Below are positions 1 to 5,383 of a stretch of DNA of 5,383 bases, piece after piece. A program made the position numbers and the translations under genes. The notes beneath the pieces are model-generated. The model was not told where the DNA came from and did no database searches. It saw only the letters and a list, made by a program, of their open reading frames with translations. How positions within the stretch are numbered: the first letter of the stretch is position 1; each line of letters begins with the position of its first letter. Location: NCBI GenBank assembly GCA_036494925.1, contig DASXNR010000496.1, forward strand, positions 1 to 5,383, in the 5' to 3' direction. The DNA is from JAMXLO01 sp036494925. GTDB lineage: Bacteria; Pseudomonadota; Alphaproteobacteria; Acetobacterales; Acetobacteraceae.

Positions 1-810
1 GTGACAACCGGCGAGACGGTCCATGCTGACGAGCGGTTGCTGGATTTCGGCGCATCGCCCGCCGCAATTGCCGCCTACGAGCAGGCCGTCAGCGCCCTGG
101 CTGCCGCCCGCCAGCAACGGGCGCACGCGGCACAATTGCTCGCGCAGCAGCTGGCAACGCGCGATCAACTGTCCCAGGCGGACAAGGCCGTTGCCGACGC
201 GCAAGCGACGCTGGAGGCCTTGCGGCGGGAAGGAGCGGATCAGGGTGCCCGGACGCTAACGGCACCCTTCGACGGCATCATCTCGACCATCCCTGTTGCG
301 CAGGGGGATCGTGTTCAGCCTGGCGCCACGCTGATGACAATGACCCGACTGGACGGCCTGGTCGTGACCGTAGGCATCGATCCGGAGGCTCGCGAGCGCA
401 TCCATGCCGGAGAACCCGTACATCTGACCGCGCTAACTGGCACCCAGCCGCTAGAGGGTAAGGTCCTGCGTCTTGACGGCGTGCTGAACCCCAAGACGCG
501 GCTGCTCGATGCAGATATTGCCGTGCCAGCCGGCTCCGTCGTGTCGGGCGCTGCTTATCAGGCCGATATCACCACCGCTGAGCTGCGTGGATGGATCGTG
601 CCGCATGACGCCATCCTAAGCGACGACAAAGGAACGTATCTATATCAGGTCGCCGGCACGAAGCCGTCGCGCGTCTCTGTCACGATGGTTGGATCGGCAG
701 GATCGGACGATGTCGTACACGGATCGCTCGATCCACAGCTGCCTGTCGTCGTGGAAGGCAACTACCAGATCACCGACGATACCGTGCTCCGCGTGAGCAG
801 TACACAATGA
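1..810 (+). CDS. RND efflux membrane-fusion (periplasmic adaptor) protein, 5'-truncated
   Basis: Periplasmic adaptor of the HlyD/AcrA type, which links an inner-membrane RND pump to an outer-membrane channel. The visible 269 residues show the end of a first lipoyl half-motif (GETV...LLDFGASP, about 4-20), an Ala/Gln/Arg-rich alpha-helical hairpin (about 24-79), the second lipoyl half (TAPFDGIISTIPVAQGDRVQPG, start about 87), a beta-barrel domain (about 117-195) and a membrane-proximal domain ending VVVEGNYQITDDTVLRV (249-265). There is no signal peptide or N-terminal helix, and the first residues already lie inside the lipoyl fold. The GTG at position 1 is therefore most likely an internal valine codon and the gene starts upstream of the window. 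The hairpin is short, as in many metal- and small-pump adaptors. Its stop overlaps the pump start by ATGA (807-810), as expected for an adaptor-pump pair. The family call is secure; the substrate cannot be read from it. Confidence 0.9.
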   Translation: MTTGETVHADERLLDFGASPAAIAAYEQAVSALAAARQQRAHAAQLLAQQLATRDQLSQADKAVADAQATLEALRREGADQGARTLTAPFDGIISTIPVAQGDRVQPGATLMTMTRLDGLVVTVGIDPEARERIHAGEPVHLTALTGTQPLEGKVLRLDGVLNPKTRLLDADIAVPAGSVVSGAAYQADITTAELRGWIVPHDAILSDDKGTYLYQVAGTKPSRVSVTMVGSAGSDDVVHGSLDPQLPVVVEGNYQITDDTVLRVSSTQ

Positions 811-3800
811 GCGTCGCGCGCTTCATCGCACAACATTCACGCTCGATCATACTGGTGGCTTTCGCCTTGGCTGTCGCTGGCGTGGTCTCGGCCGTATCCT
901 TGCCGGTGGGCCTGTTCCCGCAGGTATCGTTTCCACGCGTGGTGGTCGATCTCGAAGCCGGGAGCCGTCCGGCGGATCAGATGGCACTACTGGTCACACG
1001 ACCGGTCGAGGAAGCCATTCGCACCGTGCCAGGTGTGCTCGATGTCCGCTCCGCCAGCACCCGCGGCTCCGCCCAGATCTCGATCGATTTTGGCTGGGGG
1101 CGCGACATGATCAGCAGCACGCTGCTGGTTGATGCGGCGATTTCCCAAATACTGCCGAACCTGCCGGCCGGCGCCGGTTATGCGGTGCGGCGGATGGACC
1201 CGACTGTCTTCCCGATCATTTCCTATGCGCTAATGTCGGACAGCGTATCACCAGTCGCGCTACACGACCTGGCGCAATACCAAATCGTTCCGCTCCTTTC
1301 CTCGATTACCGGTCTCGCACGGGTTGATGTGCAGGGCGGCGAAACGGCTGAAGTTGAGGTGCTGGCCGATCCGCACAAGCTTGCCGCCTACAACCTTAGC
1401 ATGACGGATGTCGCCGACGCGCTGTCAAAGGGGAACGTGCTGCAGCCGGTCGGACGTCTGCAGGACAACCATAAGCTTTACCTGGTGATGGCCGACCACA
1501 GTGTCGGCAAGGCCCAATCGGTCGGCGATACCGTGATTCGGGCGGACCCGGCTGGTGTCGTCCGCGTGCGAGACGTGGCGACGGTGCAGAATGGCTTCGT
1601 GCCGCAATGGACCCGTGTTGTGGAGGATGGCAGGCCCGCCGTCTTGTTCAACGTCTATGAACAGCCGGACGGCAATGCCGTACAGATCGCCCAAGCGGTG
1701 CACGCGAAGCTGGCTGCATTCAAATTGCCGCCTGGCGTGCGCATGGCAAATTGGTACGACCAGAGCGTGCTCGTCACCCAATCAGCTGGCAGCGTACGCG
1801 ACGCGGTCCTAATCGGACTCGTGCTCGCCGGTCTGGTACTGATCCTGTTCCTGCGCAGCTGGCGGATGACGCTGATCGCCGTGCTCGCGGTGCCTGCTAC
1901 GCTGGCCGCCGCGATCTTAGTGCTGAGTGTCGCTGGCATGAGCTTCAACATCATGACGCTTGGCGGGATTGCCGCTGCCGTTGGGCTACTGATCGATGAT
2001 GTCATCGTCATGGTTGAGCATATCGCCCGTCGGGCCGGTGCGCCCGCTGCAGAAGGGGCCGTCACTGGCAGTGCCGCCGTCCTGCCGGCCAGCCGGGAAT
2101 TTCTGCGCCCCCTGACCGGCTCCAGCCTCGCGACGCTGATAGTCTTCGTGCCTCTCGGCTTCCTCAGCGGCGTTACCGGCGCTTTCTCAAAAGCGCTATC
2201 CATCACGATGGCGGCGGCGCTTGCCATCTCCTACGTGATGACCGCTTTCGTCGTGCCGGTGCTGGCGCGCCGCCTGGTCAACTTCGACCGCTGGCACGAT
2301 CCCGCCCAGGCTGGTGACGGCTTTCTCGCCGGCTTCCACACCCGCCTGCTGGACGGGCTGTTCGCTCGGCCATGGTTGTTTGTGCTCATCTTGGCACCTC
2401 TGCTGACGGTCGGCTGGTTTGCCTACAATGCCGTGCCAACTGGGTTCATGCCGGCCGTCGATGAAGGCGGCTTCGTTTTGGATTACTATACCCCGCCCGG
2501 CACATCGCTTACCGAAACGAGCCGGGAGGTCGCGGAAATCGACGCGATCCTGAAGGCGACACCAGAGGTCGATACCTTTTCCCGACGCCTTGGCACCGGG
2601 CTCGGCGGCGATCTCGGCGAGAGTTACCACGGCGATTATTTCGTCCGGCTGAGGCCGGACCATACCCGCTCCACACCAGAGGTGATGGCCGCCGTGCTGA
2701 CGGACGTGCAAGCCAAGGTTCCTGGCGTCGAGATCGAGCTGGCACAGCTCATGGAAGATTTGATCGGCGATCTCACGGCCGTGCCGCAGCCAATCGAGAT
2801 CAAGCTCTATGGCGCTGACACAACCGCCCTGATCCCTCAGGCGGAGAAGATCGCCACCGCGATCAGCAGCATCAATGGCGTCGTTGAGGTGAAAAGCGGC
2901 GTCAAGCTGGCGGGCGATGCGCTCGACTTGCAGATCGACCCGGTGCGTGCCGGATTCGAGGGCGTCACCGCCGATGACGTAGCGCGCGCGGTGGACGCTG
3001 CCCTCAATGGCACGGTCGCGACGCAACTGCCGCAGGCGACCAAGTTCGTCGGTGTCCGTGTCCGCATCCCCAATGCGAGCCAGCTACGTGAGACCGCGCT
3101 TGGAGATATGCCGATCCGCGCGGCAGACGGTCACGTCTTCCCGCTGCACCGCGTCGCGCGGCTAGTGCCCGTGACCGGCCAGCCAGAAATCTCGCGGGAC
3201 AACTTGCAGCCAATGATTGCCGTGACGGGACGCATCGAAGGGCGCGGTATCGGCGCAGCGGTAGCGGACGTGCAGAAGGAACTGAGCAAGCCGGGCATGC
3301 TGGCGCCTGGCATACGCTATGAATTGGGCGGCCTGTACCAGCAGCAGCAGATCGCCTTCGCCGGCCTGACCCGAGTGTTCGTTGCGGCCCTGATCGCCGA
3401 GTTCATCCTGCTGCTGTTCCTCTACGAACAGGTCTGGCTGCCGATCATCATCATCGCCTGCTCGCTGCTGTCGACAACGGCCGTGTTCACCGCGCTTTGG
3501 CTGACCGGTGTCGACCTGAATATCACTGCGCTGATGGGCATGACCATGATCATCGGCATCGGTACCGAAATGGCGATCTTCTACGTTTCGGAATACACCG
3601 AGCTGGCAGCGCATATGGATCCCAAGCGTGCGTTGCGCGAAGCCAGCCGCAACCGGCTGCGGCCCATCACTATGACGACGCTCGCCGCCATCCTGACGCT
3701 GATGCCGCTTGCGTTTGCCATCGGCCAGGGTTCAGCAATCCAGCAGCCGCTAGCGATCTCGATCATCGCCGGGCTGCTCTTGCAGTTTCCGATCGTGCTG

Positions 3801-3884
3801 CTGGCCATGCCGATCTTGATTGGCCTGACGCTACGCGGCCACGCGCATGAAAATCCGCCCGCCGCTGCGGTGGCACATTCATGA
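807..3884 (+). CDS. RND-family efflux pump, inner-membrane permease subunit
   Basis: Proton-driven RND (ACR_tran) transporter of 1025 residues, the usual length for AcrB/CzcA-type pumps. Twelve membrane helices are readable: one near 12-33, a block at about 332-485 (helices 2-6), helix 7 at about 522-541 and a C-terminal block at about 855-1005. Two large periplasmic porter/docking domains lie between (about 34-330 and 542-850). Helix 4 carries GLLIDDVIVMVEH with Asp397-Asp398, matching AcrB Asp407-Asp408. The CzcA/CusA-style DFG...DG motif is absent: position 391 is Ala. Helix 10 has GIGTEMAIFYVSE with Glu921 where AcrB has Lys940 and CusA has Glu939. LRPITMT (951-957) is the conserved segment before helix 11. 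The second periplasmic half (QPIEIKLYGAD, 661-671) reads more like the metal-pump branch. Start at 807 overlaps the adaptor stop; the Shine-Dalgarno is weak, so translation is probably coupled. Family certain; drug versus metal substrate is unresolved. Confidence 0.95.
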   Translation: MSVARFIAQHSRSIILVAFALAVAGVVSAVSLPVGLFPQVSFPRVVVDLEAGSRPADQMALLVTRPVEEAIRTVPGVLDVRSASTRGSAQISIDFGWGRDMISSTLLVDAAISQILPNLPAGAGYAVRRMDPTVFPIISYALMSDSVSPVALHDLAQYQIVPLLSSITGLARVDVQGGETAEVEVLADPHKLAAYNLSMTDVADALSKGNVLQPVGRLQDNHKLYLVMADHSVGKAQSVGDTVIRADPAGVVRVRDVATVQNGFVPQWTRVVEDGRPAVLFNVYEQPDGNAVQIAQAVHAKLAAFKLPPGVRMANWYDQSVLVTQSAGSVRDAVLIGLVLAGLVLILFLRSWRMTLIAVLAVPATLAAAILVLSVAGMSFNIMTLGGIAAAVGLLIDDVIVMVEHIARRAGAPAAEGAVTGSAAVLPASREFLRPLTGSSLATLIVFVPLGFLSGVTGAFSKALSITMAAALAISYVMTAFVVPVLARRLVNFDRWHDPAQAGDGFLAGFHTRLLDGLFARPWLFVLILAPLLTVGWFAYNAVPTGFMPAVDEGGFVLDYYTPPGTSLTETSREVAEIDAILKATPEVDTFSRRLGTGLGGDLGESYHGDYFVRLRPDHTRSTPEVMAAVLTDVQAKVPGVEIELAQLMEDLIGDLTAVPQPIEIKLYGADTTALIPQAEKIATAISSINGVVEVKSGVKLAGDALDLQIDPVRAGFEGVTADDVARAVDAALNGTVATQLPQATKFVGVRVRIPNASQLRETALGDMPIRAADGHVFPLHRVARLVPVTGQPEISRDNLQPMIAVTGRIEGRGIGAAVADVQKELSKPGMLAPGIRYELGGLYQQQQIAFAGLTRVFVAALIAEFILLLFLYEQVWLPIIIIACSLLSTTAVFTALWLTGVDLNITALMGMTMIIGIGTEMAIFYVSEYTELAAHMDPKRALREASRNRLRPITMTTLAAILTLMPLAFAIGQGSAIQQPLAISIIAGLLLQFPIVLLAMPILIGLTLRGHAHENPPAAAVAHS

Positions 3885-3907
3885 CGAAGTCAGGAGGAGA
3901 CGGCTGA
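3881..3907 (+). other. Possible 8-codon coupling minicistron between pump and membrane protein
   Basis: An ATG at 3881 overlaps the pump stop as ATGA, reads eight codons (MTKSGGDG) and stops with a TGA at 3905-3907 that overlaps the next start as TGATG. A ribosome could therefore pass from the pump to the next gene without leaving the mRNA. There is no Shine-Dalgarno specific to this ATG, and such an arrangement can arise by chance; this is a candidate, not a confident gene. Confidence 0.25.
3892..3900 (+). promoter_or_regulatory. Strong Shine-Dalgarno deciding the start at 3907
   Basis: AGGAGGAGA lies 6 bases upstream of ATG 3907. It is the best ribosome-binding site in the window and argues for the 251-residue form of the two-repeat membrane protein over the longer in-frame form from 3847. 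It lies inside the short gap after the pump gene. Confidence 0.75.
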
Positions 3908-4662
3908 TGATCATAGCGACCGGCCATGCCGGTGCGGTCTTGCTGGCGGCGTTTCTGGCGTCACTGGTGGAATGCATCGAGGCGCTGACAGTAGTGTTGG
4001 CCGTCGGCGCGGTGCGCGGCTGGACCGGCGCACTGGCTGGCACCGGGATCGGATTGGCAACGTTGGCGCTGCTGGTCCTGGTATTGGGTTCTGCGCTGAC
4101 GGCGATACCGCTTGAAGTCATCCAGTTCACCGTCGGCCTGCTGCTCCTGCTGTTCGGCATGCGTTGGCTGCGCAAGGCCATACTGCGCGCGGCCGGCGTC
4201 ATCCCCTTGCACGACGAAGACGTCGTCTACGCACGAGAAACGCAGGTACTCCGCAGCGGCGCGGTGCGTGCCGATGCCTGGGACCGGGTCGCCCTGATGA
4301 CCGCCTTCAAGATCACCATGATCGAGGGCATCGAAGTCGTTTTCATTGTTATTGCAACCGGCGCTGGCGGCCCGCGCATGCTCACCGCGGCGGCGGTTGG
4401 CGCGACTGCAGCGGTACTGGTTGTCGCCCTCGTCGGCGTGCTGTTGCGCCGCCCGGTGGCGATGATTCCTGAAAATACCCTGAAGTTTGCCGTTGGCGTG
4501 CTGCTGTGCGCGTTCGGCACTTTCTGGGTGGGCGAGGGGCTGGGTCTGTCCTGGCCCGGCAATGACTGGGCGCTCGCCGGCCTGGCGGTCGCATTCCTCG
4601 TCGCGGCCTTGGGGACGGTTCCATTCCGCACACCCCGCGGCGTGCGGATCATCAGTCGCTGA
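3907..4662 (+). CDS. Polytopic membrane protein with two ExxE-containing half repeats (COG4280-like)
   Basis: A 251-residue, very hydrophobic inner-membrane protein with about six or seven helices. It has two similar halves: SLVECIEALTVVLAVG (19-34, Glu22/Glu25) matches MIEGIEVVFIVIATG (138-152, Glu140/Glu143), and IPLEVIQFTVGLLLLLFG (67-84) matches IPENTLKFAVGVLLCAFG (187-204), both at an offset of 118-120 residues. A polar loop (about 89-128, with HDEDVVYARE) joins the halves. Internal duplication with acidic intramembrane motifs is a hallmark of cation carriers such as FTR1/EfeU iron permeases and the UPF0016 family. From memory the closest fit is uncharacterised COG4280, so the transport role is inference. 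I chose ATG 3907 because a strong AGGAGGAGA (3892-3900) precedes it. The in-frame ATG at 3847 would add a basic, non-hydrophobic 20 residues, overlap the pump gene by 38 bases and lacks a Shine-Dalgarno. It lies 22 bases after the pump gene, so is probably co-transcribed. Confidence 0.8.
   Translation: MIIATGHAGAVLLAAFLASLVECIEALTVVLAVGAVRGWTGALAGTGIGLATLALLVLVLGSALTAIPLEVIQFTVGLLLLLFGMRWLRKAILRAAGVIPLHDEDVVYARETQVLRSGAVRADAWDRVALMTAFKITMIEGIEVVFIVIATGAGGPRMLTAAAVGATAAVLVVALVGVLLRRPVAMIPENTLKFAVGVLLCAFGTFWVGEGLGLSWPGNDWALAGLAVAFLVAALGTVPFRTPRGVRIISR
3919..3933 (+). repeat. Small perfect inverted repeat just after a start codon
   Basis: ACCGGC and GCCGGT pair perfectly around a three-base CAT loop, beginning 12 bases after the start of the two-repeat membrane protein gene. 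It could form a GC-rich hairpin in the early coding region and damp translation, but a 6-bp stem is common in DNA of this composition. It lacks a U tract and is not a terminator. Confidence 0.25.
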
Positions 4663-4663
4663 T

Positions 4664-4669
4664 AAGGGG
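4664..4669 (+). promoter_or_regulatory. Ribosome-binding site for the 72-residue protein
   Basis: AAGGGG ends ten bases before ATG 4680, a slightly long but workable spacing. It begins directly after the stop of the preceding gene and supports the small ORF being translated. Confidence 0.5.
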
Positions 4670-4679
4670 CCAGCCGATC

Positions 4680-4898
4680 ATGCGCGTCATTGCTTCCGCG
4701 ATCAGCGAAATCTGGCACCTGTTCGTCGAGGATGGCCCGTTCGCGGCCGCCATCGTTCTCTGGCCCTGCCTCATTTGGGTGTTTGACCGCCGCGCGCAGC
4801 TCGCCGGCACGGCCGGGAGCGCGATGCTCGCCGTCGGCATGATCGTCATCCTCGTGGCCGGGGCCTTGCGCCACAGACACCCGCGGAGGCCAACATGA
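4680..4898 (+). CDS. Small two-helix membrane protein, unknown family
   Basis: I do not recognise a family for this 72-residue protein. It has an amphipathic start (residues 1-17, ISEIWHLFVEDG), a first hydrophobic helix at about 20-35 (AAAIVLWPCLIWVF), a basic turn FDRRAQ (35-40), a second helix at about 43-62 (AMLAVGMIVILVAGAL) and a basic tail RHRHPRR (64-70). A basic turn between the two helices and a basic tail make the topology ambiguous by the positive-inside rule. It is probably real: it starts 17 bases after the preceding stop, has a usable AAGGGG (4664-4669) ten bases upstream of ATG 4680, and its stop overlaps the next start as ATGA (4895-4898). Context suggests an accessory subunit of, or small partner to, the flanking membrane proteins; that is inference. 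Confidence is lower because short ORFs in GC-rich DNA can be spurious. Confidence 0.65.
   Translation: MRVIASAISEIWHLFVEDGPFAAAIVLWPCLIWVFDRRAQLAGTAGSAMLAVGMIVILVAGALRHRHPRRPT
4885..4889 (+). promoter_or_regulatory. Ribosome-binding site for the DUF347-like gene
   Basis: GGAGG with a five-base spacer precedes ATG 4895. It lies within the 3' end of the 72-residue ORF, so translation of the two genes is likely coupled through the ATGA overlap. Confidence 0.7.
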
Positions 4899-5383
4899 GC
4901 GATAGAACGACACCGAGCGCCGTTGTCGCTACGGTCCCCGCGCCCCGGGCGATGGACGTCACTTACGCCTACTGGTTCGCCATGCTCGCCGCCAGCGCGC
5001 TCGGCACGAACTTGGGCGATCTCTGGGCAGAGATCCTGTTCCCGGGTCGCTTCAGTAGCCTGTCATCCCTATTGGCGATCTGCGCCGTTGCCGTCTGGTA
5101 CGACCGGCGCGCAGCCGCCCGCACCGAAGCCGGCTATTGGGCGGCAATTGTGGTCATGCGGGCTGCGGCGACCAACCTCGCCGACATCATCACGCACGAC
5201 GTCGCCATGAATTACCTCCTGGCTTCGGCCCTGCTGGCAGCGCTCACCCTGGTCGCGGCGCGTTTCACCCATCCCGATCCGGTTCATGGCGGATCCCCGT
5301 TGGTGGACAGTGCCTACTGGGTGGCGATGTTCGTGGCAGGACTATTTGGCACCGTAGCGGGAGATTTCATTCACCACTCGATT
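4895..5383 (+). CDS. Repeat-containing polytopic membrane protein (DUF347/COG4705-like), 3'-truncated
   Basis: An open frame runs from ATG 4895 to the window end without a stop (163 residues seen). After a non-hydrophobic N-terminus of about 22 residues come three copies of one pattern: Tyr-Trp, then Thr 11 residues and Asp 15 residues after the Trp. Copy 1 is YWFAMLAASALGTNLGD (26-42), copy 2 is YWAAIVVMRAAATNLAD (81-97) and copy 3 is YWVAMFVAGLFGTVAGD (141-157). Copies start 55 and 60 residues apart, with an extra hydrophobic helix between copies (about 55-69 and 104-122). This matches what I recall of the DUF347 repeat of COG4705 'membrane-anchored' proteins, whose function is unknown. Acidic and His residues near the helix ends (ITHD 99-102, FIHH 158-161) are possible ligands, unproven. 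A good GGAGG (4885-4889) sits five bases before the ATG, and the start overlaps the previous stop by ATGA. The protein continues beyond the window, and at least a fourth copy would be expected if it follows the family. Confidence 0.85.
   Translation, partial: MSDRTTPSAVVATVPAPRAMDVTYAYWFAMLAASALGTNLGDLWAEILFPGRFSSLSSLLAICAVAVWYDRRAAARTEAGYWAAIVVMRAAATNLADIITHDVAMNYLLASALLAALTLVAARFTHPDPVHGGSPLVDSAYWVAMFVAGLFGTVAGDFIHHSI

Noticed and set aside
1..3. GTG as the true start of the adaptor protein
   Set aside because: The protein would begin inside the first lipoyl half-motif without a signal peptide, so the codon is best read as an internal valine of a gene cut by the window edge.
1655..2227. 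190-residue open frame on the - strand
   Set aside because: Antisense to the conserved helix 2-6 block of the pump; Ser/Thr/Arg/Ala-rich low-complexity composition and no family signature.
2196..3026. 276-residue open frame on the - strand
   Set aside because: It lies wholly inside the RND pump gene, has the polar, His/Arg/Gln-rich composition typical of antisense frames in GC-rich DNA, and shows no recognisable domain.
3847..3906. Upstream in-frame ATG start for the two-repeat membrane protein
   Set aside because: No Shine-Dalgarno in front of it; it adds a basic, non-hydrophobic 20-residue extension and overlaps the pump gene by 38 bases, while ATG 3907 has an ideal site.
3885..3906. Terminator or promoter between the pump and the next gene
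   Set aside because: Only 22 bases, taken up by a Shine-Dalgarno; no hairpin with a T tract and no room for -35/-10 boxes.
4227..4913. 228-residue open frame on the - strand
   Set aside because: Spans three well-supported + strand genes in antisense, with Arg/Pro/Thr-rich sequence and no membrane helices or motifs.
4923..5210. 95-residue open frame on the + strand
   Set aside because: Overlaps the DUF347-like gene in another frame; Ser/Pro/Arg-rich. The frame from 4895 has the repeats, the Shine-Dalgarno and the ATGA overlap.

Overview
The window is a compact, high-GC stretch (roughly 60-65% by eye) with all recognisable genes on the + strand. It looks like one operon cut at both ends. The gene style (RND adaptor followed directly by RND pump, GC-rich codons with many GCC/CTG/GTC, Shine-Dalgarno starts, ATGA overlaps) points to a Gram-negative bacterium, most likely a proteobacterium. 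The sequence does not let me name a genus.

Layout: (1) 1-810, the 3' part of a periplasmic membrane-fusion (adaptor) protein of an RND efflux system; its signal peptide and most of its first lipoyl half-motif lie upstream of the window. (2) 807-3884, a complete RND inner-membrane pump of 1025 residues, joined to the adaptor by an ATGA overlap. (3) 3907-4662, a polytopic membrane protein made of two similar halves, each with a Glu-x-x-Glu motif in a membrane helix; it resembles the uncharacterised COG4280 group and, by motif only, the FTR1/EfeU type of cation permease. (4) 4680-4898, a 72-residue two-helix membrane protein of unknown family. (5) 4895 to the window end, the N-terminal 163 residues of another polytopic membrane protein, built from at least three repeats of a Tyr-Trp...Thr...Asp pattern that resembles the DUF347/COG4705 repeat. 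No stretch above about 25 bases is non-coding, and I see no terminator, mobile element, RNA gene or CRISPR.

How it may work together: genes 1 and 2 should form an efflux pump with an outer-membrane factor that is not in the window. The pump is notable because transmembrane helix 4 carries the Asp-Asp pair typical of drug pumps (HAE-RND), while helix 10 carries a glutamate where AcrB has its essential lysine, as in the metal pump CusA. The three downstream genes all encode inner-membrane proteins, two of them with repeated acidic intramembrane motifs. Their tight co-transcription with the pump makes a cation or metal-stress membrane module an attractive but unproven idea. The least described part is the 3907-5383 trio of membrane proteins.
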